Origin: Liolophura sinensis
Taxonomy: Eukaryota > Mollusca > Polyplacophora > Chitonida > Chitonidae
Reading direction: 5' to 3'
Length of the DNA stretch: 64,000 nucleotides
Assembly: GCF_032854445.1 (NCBI RefSeq)
Contig: NC_088300.1
Coordinates: forward strand, 81,892,101 to 81,956,100
Shown: in pieces, positions 41,461 through 53,000 of the stretch
How positions within the stretch are numbered: position 1 is the stretch's first letter
Layout: each line of letters opens with the position of its first letter
The notes under the pieces: generated by a model
Database searches by the model: none
What the model was told of the DNA's origin: nothing
Seen by the model: only the letters and a program-made list of their open reading frames with translations
Position numbers and translations under genes: made by a program

Positions 41461-43071
41461 TACAGAACACGGTGGTACCATCGCTCAGATGTATGACTAC
41501 AGAACAGGGTGGTACCATCACTCAGATGTATGAGTACAGCACAAAGTGATAGGATCACTCAGATGTATCAATACAGCACAAAGTGGTAGGATCACTCACA
41601 TGTATATATGCAGCACAGAGTGGTAGGATCGCTCAAATGTATGAGTACGGCGCAGAGTGGTAGGATCACTCAGGTGTATCAGTACAGCACAGAGTGACAG
41701 GATCACTCAGATGTGTGTGAGCAGCAAAGAGTGGTGGGATCACTCAGATGTATGAGTACAGAACAGGGTGGTGCCATCGCTCAGATGTATGAGTACAGCA
41801 CAGGGTGGTACCATCGCTCAGATGTATGAGTACAGCACAAAGTGGTAGGATCACTCAGATGTATCAATACAGCACAAAGTGGTAGGATCACTCACATGTA
41901 TGAGTACAGAACAGGGTGGTACCATCGCTCAGATGTATGAGTACAGAACAGGGTGGTACCATCGCTCAGATGTATGAGTACAGCACAGGGTGGTACCATC
42001 GCTCAGATGTATGAGTACAGAACAGGGTGGTACCATCGCTCAGATGTATGAGTACAGCACGGAGTGGTTGGATCACTCAAATGTATGGGTACAGAACAGG
42101 GTGGTACCATCGCTCAGATGTATGAGTACAGAACAGGGTGGTACCATCGCTCAGATGTATGAGTACAGCACAGAGTGGTAGGATCACTCAAATGTATGAA
42201 TACAGAACAGGGTGGTACCATCGCTCAGATGTATGAGTACAGAACAGGGTGGTACCATCGCTCAGATGTATGAGTACAGCACAAAGTGGTAGGATCACTC
42301 ACATGTATCAATACAGCACAGAGTGGTAGAATCACTCAGATGTAAATATGCAGCACAGAGTGGTAGGATCGCTCAAATGTATGAGTACAGCACAGAGTGG
42401 TTGGAGCTCTCAGGTGTATCAGAACAGCACAGAGTGGAACGATCACTCAGATGTAAACTGCAGCACAGAGCGGTAGGATCACTCACATTTATATGTGCAG
42501 CACAGAGTGGTAGGATCACTCACATGTATGTGTGCAGCACAGAGTGGTAGGATCACTCACATGTATGTGTGCGGCACAGAGTGGTAGGATCACTCACATG
42601 TATGTGTGCAGCACAGAGTGGTAAGATCACTCACATTTATGTGTGCAGCACAGAGTGGTAGGATCACTTAGATGTATGTGTGCAGCACAGAGTGGTAGGA
42701 TCACTCACATGTATGTGTGCAGCACAGAGTGGTAGGATCACTCACATGTATGTGTGCAGCACAGAGTAGTAAGATCACTCACATGTATGTGTGCAGCACA
42801 GAGTGGTAGGATCACTCACATGTATGTGTGCAGCACAGAGTGGTAGGATCACTCACATGTATGTGTGCAGCACAGAGTGGTAGGGTCACTCACATGTATG
42901 TGTGCAGCACAGAGTGGTAGGATCACTCACATGTATGTGTGCAGCACAGAGTGGTAGGGTCACTTAGATGTATATGTGCAGCACAGAGTGGTAGGATCAC
43001 TCACATGTATGTGTGCAGCACAGAGTAGTAGGATCACTCACATGTATGTGTGCAGCACAGAGTGGTAGAAT
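41461..43071. repeat. Tandem array, 37-bp unit, copy 2, mixed variants
   Basis: Variants alternate between 'agcacagagtggtaggatca' and 'agaacagggtggtaccatcg'. Confidence 0.95.
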
Positions 43072-43361
43072 CGTTCTTGTGGTAACAAACAAGAAATTTC
43101 CATGAGACAGAATTTATACCGCTTGGGAAAACTGATCAGCATAAAACTAAAAAATATTATTTGTGATGAGGAAGATGGTTAGGGTTACTTTTTCGATCAC
43201 TGTTCAGCAACAGGATGCAAATGGTCATCTATTTGCAAAATTTGAGTATGAAGATTTCCACTGCACTTAGTTAAATTATCATATTCATTCTGGGACTAAT
43301 ATAACTGTTACGTTAGTGGCAGACTCTTTGTATGCAAATGAGCTGACTGGCCAATATAGCC
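43072..43361. repeat. Segmental duplication, copy 2
   Basis: Second copy of the octamer-rich segment, about 1.9 kb from the first. It continues into unique sequence that might be the upstream region of the KCTD gene. Confidence 0.93.
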
Positions 43362-44101
43362 GCAAAAAAAGTCTACTGCCCAATTAAACCGTTCGGCCCT
43401 TGTCGGTGCGGAGTAGGCTGCCATATCCGATACAGAGAAGATGATCGTTCAGTGAACTACAGTGAATATTATTCATCTACATTCAGACTTCTCCAATAAT
43501 GGATGCTTAATTGTAGTAGCCATTTACCTCGCCACAGCAAGCAACATTTAACAATTTGTTTTATGCTGAAAAGCAACAAAAACAAAAAAATTTTGCTGAG
43601 CATTGTAGTTCCCGGCCATCTGAAGTGTACATCCTTGCCCTTGCTGATTTGTTATACTATATAAGCAGACCAGCTATGGTTGTAAGCCTCTGTAGAGTGC
43701 AGTGACAAGTGATGATGGCTAGCCATGTACTTCAGTTGGCTGCACACACTTCTGTCATGTGTTCATAATATACCGGTACCGGTACATGTAAATCGGTGCT
43801 GACTGCGAGGGGTGTCAAGTCAGGCATAAAAAACATTGACAGAGTCATAGGGCTACAAGATTACCAGCTGTAAAGTTTTACGCCTCAGCCGACTGGTGAC
43901 AAAACCTTTATCCAGTTTTTTGCAACTCTCCCCAAACTTACTGGACTTGCCATTCTCACTTTTACATGATCATTCGTCATACGGATCCCAAATTTCGTTA
44001 GGCCTATAAGGTCAAAAAATTAAAAGCAAAATAATAATCATTTTCTCGCGAACTTTGATATACATGTATTCAAAATAAGTTAATAGGTCATATTCTTACC
44101 A
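43362..44101. other. High-complexity block, possible KCTD 5' region
   Basis: No coding frame recognised. A plus-strand TATATAAG is at 43,658 and 'accggtaccggtac' near 43,775. The minus strand carries the consensus donor beside the 51-codon ORF. Confidence 0.4.
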
Positions 44102-44257
44102 TTAGTCTTTTCCAAAAACAGAGATTCTATCACCGACCACCGCTCCCACCGCTGTCGACACGGATACAAAAAACAACAACAACGAAATTCCAGCAGGACC
44201 AATAGCTCTTAATTGCTTCTTCTTAGCAGAGTAGCGTCCCTTCGACCACAATCCCAT
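44102..44257 (-). CDS. 51-codon ORF, basic N-terminus and one membrane-like helix, beside a splice donor
   Basis: I do not recognise this protein. It starts MGLWSKGRYSAKKKQLRAIG, then has a hydrophobic run (GISLLLFFVSVSTAVGAVVG), then DRISVFGKD and a stop. The ATG context is good (ATCATGG). The stop is followed two bases later by a consensus donor (ATG|gtaaga). The block of high-complexity sequence around it, between arrays, suggests a real transcribed exon. It may be a uORF in a 5' untranslated exon of the KCTD gene (same strand, about 7 kb upstream) or an independent microprotein; it could also be chance. Confidence 0.35.
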   Translation of the reverse strand: MGLWSKGRYSAKKKQLRAIGPAGISLLLFFVSVSTAVGAVVGDRISVFGKD

Positions 44258-44529
44258 GATGTAAGAACGTTTGTATCAACTTCTGATATGCAAACAGCTC
44301 GACGTACATTCTATCCCGTTTCATCAGTTTGTATGGATGGATAACTTCTGATTTAGGCCTACTGGTTTGCAAATTTTCACCGCTGTGCCTTTTGACATCG
44401 TTTTCTCACAAACCTTTTAAATTTAATTGGCTTTCAAGAAAACAGGACTGGTTGGTCCTGCGTCAATATAAGATTGCTTGGGGTGTCATGCCTGGTGTCT
44501 TCATCATGAAATCATCATGAGCCAAGTGT

Positions 44530-46010
44530 GGTAACTACTAGGTAGTGTATCCATGGAAGCCTGGGTGTGGAGTAGAATACCAGATCGCATGATGGCACCC
44601 ATGGAAGCCTGGGTGTGAAGTAGAATGCCTGATCTCATCATGGTACCCATGGAAGCGGGGCCTCCGTGGCTGAGTTGGTTAGCGCACTAGCGCAGCGTAA
44701 TGACCCAATAGTCTCCCACCAGTCGCTATGAGTTCAAGTCCAGCTCATGCTGGCTTCCTCTTCGGCCATAAGTGGAAAGGTCTGTCAGCAACCTGTGTAT
44801 GGTCGTGGGTTTCCCCCGGACTCTGCCCGGTTTCCACTCACCATAATGCTGGCCTCCGTCAAACAAGTGAAATATTCTTGAGTACGGCGTAAAACACCAA
44901 TCAAAAAAAAAAAAAACCCATGGAAACCTGGGTATGGATCAGAATACCAGATCACATGACAGCACCCATGGAAGCCTGGATGTGGATCAGAATGCCAGAT
45001 CACATGATGGCACCCATGGAAGCCTGGATGTGGATCAGAATACCAGATCACATGACGGCACCCATGGAAGCCTGGATGTGGATCAGAATGCCAGATCACA
45101 TGATGGAAGCCTGGATGTGGATCAGAATACCAGATCACATGATGGCACCCATGGAAGCCTGGATGTGGATCAGAATGCCAGATCACATGATGGCACCCAT
45201 GGAAGCCTGGATGTGGATCAGAATACCAGATCACATGACGGCACCCATGGAAGCCTGGATGTGGATCAGAATGCCAGATCACATGATGGAAGCCTGGATG
45301 TGGATCAGAATACCAAATCACATGATGGTACCCATGGAAGCCTGGATGTGGATCAGAATAACAGATCACATGATGGCACCCATGGAAGCCTGGATGTGGA
45401 TCAGAATGCCAGATCACATGATGGTACCCACAGAAGCCTGGGTTTGGATCAGAATACCAAATCACATGATGGTACCCATGGAAGCCTGGATGTGGATCAG
45501 AATAACAGATCACATGATGGCACCCATGGAAGCCTGGATGTGGATCAGAATGCCAGATCACATGATGGAAGCCTGGATGTGGATCAGAATACCAGATCAC
45601 ATGACGGCACCCATGGAAGCCTGGATGTGGATCAGAATACCAAATCACATGATGGTACCCATGGAAGCCTGGATGTGGATCAGAATAACAGATCACATGA
45701 TGGCACCCATGGAAGCCAGGGTGTGGATCAGAATACCCGATCACATGACTGCACCCATGGAAGCCTGGATGTGGATCAGAATGCCAGATCACATGATGGC
45801 ACCCATGGAAGCCTGGATGTGGATCAGAATACCCGATCACATGACTGCACCCATGGAAGCCTGGATGTGGATCAGAATGCCAGATCACATGATGGAAGCC
45901 AGGGTGTGGATCAGAATACCAGATCACATGATGGTACCCATGGAAGCCTGGATGTGGATCAGAATGCCAGATCATATGATGGCACCCATGGAAGCCTGGA
46001 GGCGGATCAG
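44530..46010. repeat. Tandem array, 48/36-bp unit, about 28 copies
   Basis: Units 'gatgtggatcagaataccag' plus 'atcacatgatggcacccatg' plus 'gaagcctg'; short units drop 12 bp. Both lengths are multiples of three, giving 396-codon ORFs on both strands that are not genes. Confidence 0.95.
44658..44916 (+). mobile_element. Full-length tRNA-derived SINE
   Basis: Starts gggcctccgtggctgagttg, has B-box-like 'gagttcaagtcc', and ends gagtacggcgtaaaacacca plus an A-run. Flanked by cccatggaag / cccatggaaa (these words also occur in the array). Confidence 0.88.
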
Positions 46011-46138
46011 TGAGCTATTTCTCAAAGGGATCGTAACGTTACACTGGTCACAAATGCCAAGGAGACGTATGCAATTGGCATGCGACGTCATGGTGATTAG
46101 GCCAGCGTAACGTTACAACCCCTTTAAGAAACAGCCCC
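46011..46138. mobile_element. MITE, 128 bp, 3-bp target duplication
   Basis: Left end tgagctatttctcaaaggg + cgtaacgttac mirrors the right end gtaacgttacaacccctttaag + aaacagcccc. CAG flanks both sides and removing the element restores the array word 'gatcagaataccag'. The 3-bp duplication would fit PIF/Harbinger, but the family is uncertain. Confidence 0.7.
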
Positions 46139-46165
46139 CAGAATACCAGGTCACATAATGGCAAT

Positions 46166-46297
46166 ATTTATTTGATTGATGTTTTACGACATACTCAGGA
46201 ATATTTCATACGATGGCGTCCAGCATTATTGTGGGAGGAAACTGAGCAGATTCTGGACGAAACCCATGACCATTCGCACGTTGCTGGCAGACCTTTC
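46166..46297 (-). mobile_element. 5'-truncated SINE, minus orientation
   Basis: 'tatttatttgattgatgttt' through 'gttgctggcagacctttcc', a diverged copy of the SINE 3' half. Confidence 0.75.
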
Positions 46298-47195
46298 CAC
46301 ATACCCATGATGGCATTAGAATTCTATCAACTATACAAGTGAACACATTTTCTGACTTCTGAGTGACATGTTTTATTTTGTTCTCTTCATATTAATCATA
46401 AAATCCCATAATCAGCACCAATGACATCATGCCTCCACTATCATTAAGTTCCTGGGTAGATAGGAAGAGTAGTACTTAAAGACTGATGGAAGGGTAAAAT
46501 CAATGTAAACCTCCAAACAAAATGCAGGAGACAGTTGTGACCGTGCATCAACCATAACCCATGTGTTTCACAACTGACAAATAACTACCGTCCCAACATC
46601 AGGTAACAAAGCACACTTTGCCAAGTTATAGACACAACCTGGGCAAAAATGTGGCCATAATCTGGGTTGTTCTATACCATATTATAAGACAAAGGTCAAC
46701 AAATTAGGCTGTACAAGAGTAAAGGAAAGCAATGAACGCGATGACAAACACAAACCACCTGTACTCACAGAGCGATACAACACGGCTTGCCTGCACACAT
46801 TTATGGATATATCAAAAATATATATAGTTGAATATTCAAAGGATAATGTAAACTCTAATACATATAATTGTGATCGCAAATTGATGAAAGTGACAACGAA
46901 CGCAAACTGCATAGCAGGTATAAAGGCCCAAAAACATGCATAGCTGATAACACACAGTGATGTACATGTAGGCCTACCAAAGAGATAATTCACACTGATA
47001 CACACTTGAGACCTCATACAATGACAAATTTGATACATACTTCCGTCATATATATCAACATTTAATAAATAATCACAGGTACAAATTATGTAAATTGAGT
47101 ACAATGTATCTTAAAGGTGAGATATAAGCAGAAATTATGTCGAGGCCTTGGAATCCCCATAAATGATACGGTATTCACCATGGCTGAATAACTTT
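46298..47195. other. Unique AT-rich sequence
   Basis: A 140-codon minus ORF (46,682-47,104) has no recognisable domain and a Cys/Ile/Tyr-rich make-up typical of AT-rich non-coding DNA. Confidence 0.45.
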
Positions 47196-47199
47196 AAAT

Positions 47200-48595
47200 A
47201 TCATGTATAAGCATGTCATACAACCAGCTCATGCTGAACAGATCAGTCATACATGGTAACAGAGCATTCATGATTCAGGATCACGTATCTTGGGCACATG
47301 GTAACAGGGATCACATCATGATTCAGGATCTGATATCACCAGAACATGGTAACTGAACACACACAATGATTTAGGGCCAAATATCACTGGTACATCATAA
47401 ATAGGAATTACATCCTGATTTAGGGCCTGAGACCACCAGTAAATGGCAAACAGGGAGTACATCATGATTCAGGTCCTGAGATCACCAGTACATAATAACA
47501 GAGACTACATCAGGTTTCATTGTCTGAGATCACCAGTAACCAGTAACAGGACATTCATGATTCAGGACTCGGATATCATGGGCACATGGTGACAGGGCAT
47601 TCATGATTCAGGACTTGGAATCACGGGCACATGCTAACAGAGATAATGATTCAGGACTCAGATATCATGGGCACATGGTGACAGGGCATTCATGATTTAA
47701 GACTTGGAATCACGGGCACATGGTGACAGGGATCATGATTCAGGACTCAGATATCACGGGCACATGGTGACAGGGCATTCATGATTCAGGACTTGGAATC
47801 ACGGGCACATGCTAACAGAGATAATGATTCAGGACTCGGATATCATGGGCACATGGTGACAGGGCATTCATGATTCAGGACTTGGAATCACGGGCACATG
47901 CTAACAGAGATCATGATTCAGGACTCAGATATCATGGGCACAAGGTGACAGGGCATTCATGATTCAGGACTTGGAATCACGGGCACATGATGACAGGGAT
48001 CATGATTCAGAACTCAGATATCATGGGCACATGGTAACAGGGCATTCATGATTCAGGACTTGGAATCACGGGCACATGATGACAGGGATCATGATTCAGG
48101 ACTCAGATATCATGGGCACATGGTGACAGGGCATTCATGATTCAGGACTTGGAATCACGGGCACATGATGACAGGGATCATGATTCAGGACTCAGATATC
48201 ACGGGCACATGGTGACAGGGCATTCATGATTCAGGACTTGGAATCACGGGCACATGCTAACAGAGATCATGATTCAGGACTCAGATATCATGGGCACATG
48301 GTGACAGGGCATTCATGATTCAGGACTTGGAATCACGGGCACATGATGACAGGGATCATGATTCAGGACTCAGATATCATGGGCACATGGTGACAGGGCA
48401 TTCATGATTCAGGACTTGGAATCACGGGCACATGATGACAGGGATCATGATTCAGAACTCAGATATCATGGGCACATGGTGACAGGGCATTCATGATTTA
48501 AGACTTGGAATCACGGGCACATGGTGACAGAGATCATGATTCAGGACTCAGATATCATGGGCACATGGTAACAGAGATCACATCATGATTCATGC
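47200..48595. repeat. Tandem array, about 45-bp unit in an 89-bp higher-order unit, about 15 copies
   Basis: Paired units: 'catgattcaggacttggaat' + 'cacgggcacatg' and 'catgattcaggactcagata' + 'tcatgggcacatgg'. Lies downstream of choline kinase. Confidence 0.94.
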
Positions 48596-49935
48596 CACAG
48601 CAAAGTTATTCTATGATACACTTCCTCAGGTATCAAAAATATACACCTAATTTCTTAACAGAAATATATACATAAATATATCCATATACATGTACATACA
48701 AATATACAACCGAGAAAAATGAAAACACTTCACTAACAAGCAACACTTTATGTGCCCCAAAACAGCATATGCATATCATCTTGTAATATTTATACATCAC
48801 AGTTTCCAGGCCGCCACCAGCTAAAGGTGACAGATTATGCTGAAGTTGGACTTACATGTACAATGTATGTAGATACATGTACATGGATCTCCAAGAGTAA
48901 CACTTCCCTCCTAGAGTAGCACACAATGGACAATAACCATCTGTGGAGACACAGATCTACACTTCTGCCAGAGTAACACACACACTGAACAAATCAAACC
49001 ATCTGGGGAGACACAGATGTACACTTCTCTCCCAGAGTAACACACACATTGGACAGCACAGTTACAGTTATTCTAGTGCATCAATAAAGCATTTGTTAGG
49101 ATATACCCTATAGAGAAAGCTGACCAATCCTGTTAAAAGGTTTCTTTATAAGACGGTGACCTGATGGCTACATGTAAATAGTACTACATGTAATAACGCC
49201 TATAACAACATCAACACAATTGTTCAAATGATGCTAATACACAGAGCAGGATACTTTAAAATATATACCAACCACCCAACAAGACTTATCCATCCTCAAC
49301 CAATATGCCATAATAGGTACATAATGATATGTACATGAAATGTTAACCAACAAAACAGTGCAGTGTTACCTGTATCATAAGGCCTGATACAGCACAAGGC
49401 CAGATACAGCACATGGCCTGATGCAGCACAAGTAGCCTCCCCTTGTACATGTAGTGAGAGAAGTAGGAAGCGATACGATGCCTCATGTACTTATCCATCC
49501 CTCAACACACCTGAAATGATCTACTGATGTTGGCCAAATCACAAATCAAGGCTCAGGCAGCCAAACATAATCCTACTGTAAGATAACAAGCAATTACTCT
49601 GACTCAAAATCACTTTCAACAGACTGATATAAAATACATTAACCAGCTTGTGCTGCCTTTACTTGTATCCCAAATGTTCACTTGACACATCCATGGCAGG
49701 CTACAAGGCACCCACTACTTTGTCCTGTCTACCGTCATCTGACTTGGCATACCATAAGGTATCCAATGCACTGTCTGCTTTCTAGTGACCCATCTGTAGT
49801 CAGCGTAATGGGAGGTAAAGAAGGCAAACACGGTCAGATGGTCGTCCACCAGGGTTTTCTTGTGGTCAAAGTCTGGTCCAAACACAGTCACATGGTCATC
49901 CACCAGGGTCCCTTCTGGTCAAAGTCAAGTGAAGA
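48596..49935. other. Choline kinase 3' UTR or flank
   Basis: Unique AT-rich sequence; no clear minus-strand AATAAA close to the stop codon. Confidence 0.4.
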
Positions 49936-50019
49936 TCAGTGGTTGAAAGTTTTGAAGACACACTTGTCAAGTTTTGACTTCCAGGAGAAGTAGTGGTCAA
50001 ATCTGCTTATGGAGTATTC
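49936..50019 (-). CDS. CHKA/CHKB-like: Choline kinase exon 9, C-terminus
   Basis: 84 bp including TGA, acceptor gttttaaacag. It reads EYSISRFDHYFSWKSKLDK, matching DYAQARFDAYFHQKRKLGV at the end of human CHKA, plus eight further residues. Confidence 0.92.
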   Translation of the reverse strand, partial: EYSISRFDHYFSWKSKLDKCVFKTFNH

Positions 50020-53000
50020 CTGTTTAAAACCAAATACAATAATTCAGGAGAACACAATATACAAGTATGCCCCAGAAAAATAGATTTGTTTGTAATGTAT
50101 GGGGTAAATGAATACCAGCTCAGCGTTGTGATGAGTATTATTAACTATGACGGAAAGTACTTCATGGGTTTTGATGATTGGTCTTCGTATAAATTGAAAT
50201 CGAAAAAGTATACATGAAACATCACATCAGTATCTATGTATCCACCAAAGTATAAAATAATTTAAGATATAGTCCGGACACAATTACAGTGAGATAAAAA
50301 CAGATAGAAAAAAATTACTAAAAAATTACCAAAATCTGCTTCGCCTGATGGCCATGGGTGTATAAAAATAGACCAATGTGAGGCGTGACACATTACATCT
50401 GTAAATACATTCATACATCAACCAAAAAACAAAACAGCTGGAGTAGTAGCCGGGACATCAAGTTCGAGCTCAAGCTTCTACAGAAGACATAACATGTGTA
50501 AAGTGCCGTGGAGACTAGCTATAGGAAAGTTGCATACTTCTAGATAATGGACTTCTGACAGAATATATAGGGAAACTGGTGATCTAGTAACCATGACAAT
50601 TGTGGAAATGAACAAATGCAAGTTGATATCAGAGGAGCAGCCCTGCACAAATGCCCAAGTTCCTCACCAGAGCTTATCCCCTCCCTTACCACATCATCAA
50701 AGTTGATATCAGAGGAGCAAGCCTCGACGAGTACCCGGGTTCTCCATCTGAGCTTATCCTATCCCTTACCACTTCATCATAGTTGACATCAGAGGAGCAG
50801 GCCTTCACGAGTGTCCAGGTTCTCCAACAGAGCTTATCCCCTCCCTGATTACATCATCAAGGTTTATATCAGAGAAGCAGGCCTTGATGAGTGTCCAGGT
50901 TCTCCAACAGAGCTTATCCCCTCCCTGATTACATCATCAAGGTTTATATCAGAGAAGCAGGCCTTGATGAGTGTCCAGGTTCTCCAACAGAGCTTATCCC
51001 CTCTCTTACCACATTGCTAAACTTGGTATCAGAGGAGCCCTGGTTCCCCAACAAACCTTATCCCCTCCCTGATTACATCATCAAGGTTTATATCAGAGAA
51101 GCAGGCCTTGATGAGTGCCCAGGTTCTCCAACAAACCTTATCCCCTCCCTGATTACATCATCAAGGTTTATATCAGAGAGGCAGGCCTTGATGAGTGTCC
51201 AGGTTCTCCAACAAACCTTATCCCCTCCCTGATTACATCATCAAGGTTTATATCAGAGGAGCAGGCCTTGATGAGTGTCCAGGTTCTCCAACAAACCTTA
51301 TCCCCTCCCTGATTACATCATCAAGGTTTATATCAGAGGAGCAGGCCTTGATGAGTGTCCAGGTTCTCCAACAAACCTTATCCCCTCCCTGATTACATCA
51401 TCAAGGTTTATATCAGAGAAGCAGGCCTTGATGAGTGTCCAGGTTCTCCAACAAACCTTATCCCCTCCCTGATTACATCATCAAGGTTTATATCAGAGAA
51501 GCAGGCCTTGATGAGTGTCCAGGTTCCCCAACAAACCTTATCCCCTCCCTGATTACATCATCAAGGTTTATATCAGAGAAGCAGGCCTTGATGAGTGTCC
51601 AGGTTCTCCAACAGAGCTTATCCCCTCTCTTACCACATTGCTAAACTTGGTATCAGAGGAGCCCTGGTTCCCCAACAAACCTTATCCCCTCCCTGATTAC
51701 ATCATCAAGGTTTATATCAGAGGAGCAGGCCTTGATGAGTGCCCCGGTTCTCCAACAAACCTTATCCCCTCCCTGATTACATCATCAAGGTTTATATCAG
51801 AGGAACAGGCCTTCACGAGTGCCCAGGTTCCCCAACAAACCTTATCCCCTCCCTGATTACATCATCAAGGTTTATATCAGAGGAGCAGGCCTTGATGAGT
51901 GTCCAGGTTCTCCAACAAACCTTATCCCCTCCCTGATTACATCATCAAGGTTTATATCAGAGAAGCAGGCCTTGATGAGTGTCCAGGTTCTCCAACAAAC
52001 CTTATCCCCTCCCTGATTACATCATCAAGGTTTATATCAGAGAGGCAAGCCTTGATGAGTGTCCAGGTTCTCCAACAAACCTTATCCCCTCCCTGATTAC
52101 ATCATCAAGGTTTATATCAGAGAAGCAGGCCTTGATGAGTGTCCAGGTTCTCCAACAGAGCTTATCCCCTCCCTGATTACATCATCAAGGTTTATATCAG
52201 AGAGGCAGGCCTTGATGAGTGTCCAGGTTCTCCAACAAACCTTATCCCCTCCCTGATTACATCATCAAGGTTTATATCAGAGGAGCAGGCCTTGATGAGT
52301 GTCCAGGTTCCCCAACAAACCTTATCCCCTCCCTGATTACATCATCAAGGTTTATATCAGAGAAGCAGGCCTTGATGAGTGTCCAGGTTCTCCAACAAAG
52401 CTTATCCCCTCTCTTACCACATTGCTAAACTTGGTATCAGAGGAGCCCTGGTTCCCCAACAAACCTTATCCCCTCCCTCACCATATCATCAAAGTTGGTA
52501 TCAGAGGAGCAGCCCTGCATGAGTGCCCTGGTTACCCACCAAAGCTTATTCCCTCCCTCATCACATTATCAAAGTTGGTATCAGAGGAGCAGGCCTTCAC
52601 GAGTGCCCAGGTTCACCAGTACAGCTTATCCCCTCCCTCACAAAATCATAAAAGTTTATATCACAGGAGCGGGCCTTGACAGGTGCTCAAGTTCCCCACC
52701 AGAGCTTATCCCCTCCCTAACCACATCATCAAAGTTGGTATCAAAGGAGCAGGCCTCCACGAGTGCCCAGTAACCCAATCAGAGCTTATCCCCTCCCTTA
52801 CCACATAATCAAAGTTGATATCAGAGGAGCAGGCCTGGACAAGTGCCCAGGTTCCCCACCAGAAACTGGAAGCAAGAGCGAACATGTCCGTCTCCTGATT
52901 CATCTGGGCCAGTTCCTCCGTCTTCACCTCTGAGCTGCCATCCCGTGTCTGGATGTACTCACAGAAGAAAACATACTGTAAATAAAACACAGTAAGGTTG

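Noticed and set aside
43655-43740. Plus-strand TATA promoter (TATATAAG) with a short ORF after it
   Set aside because: The only ORF close downstream is under 20 codons and no plus-strand gene follows; AT-rich chance match.
44658-44770. tRNA gene
   Set aside because: A- and B-box-like words are present, but they form the head of a multi-copy SINE with a non-tRNA tail; no intact cloverleaf was seen.
44785-46110. 396-codon ORFs on both strands
   Set aside because: The 48/36-bp array is open in several frames on both strands, and the minus ORF runs through a SINE.
46682-47104. 140-codon minus ORF
   Set aside because: No domain, unusual residue mix and AT-rich background; no splice or codon support.
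50811-52679. Series of identical 65-codon ORFs spaced 80 bp apart
   Set aside because: Each is the same reading of an 80-bp intronic unit derived from choline kinase exon 8; antisense to the gene.
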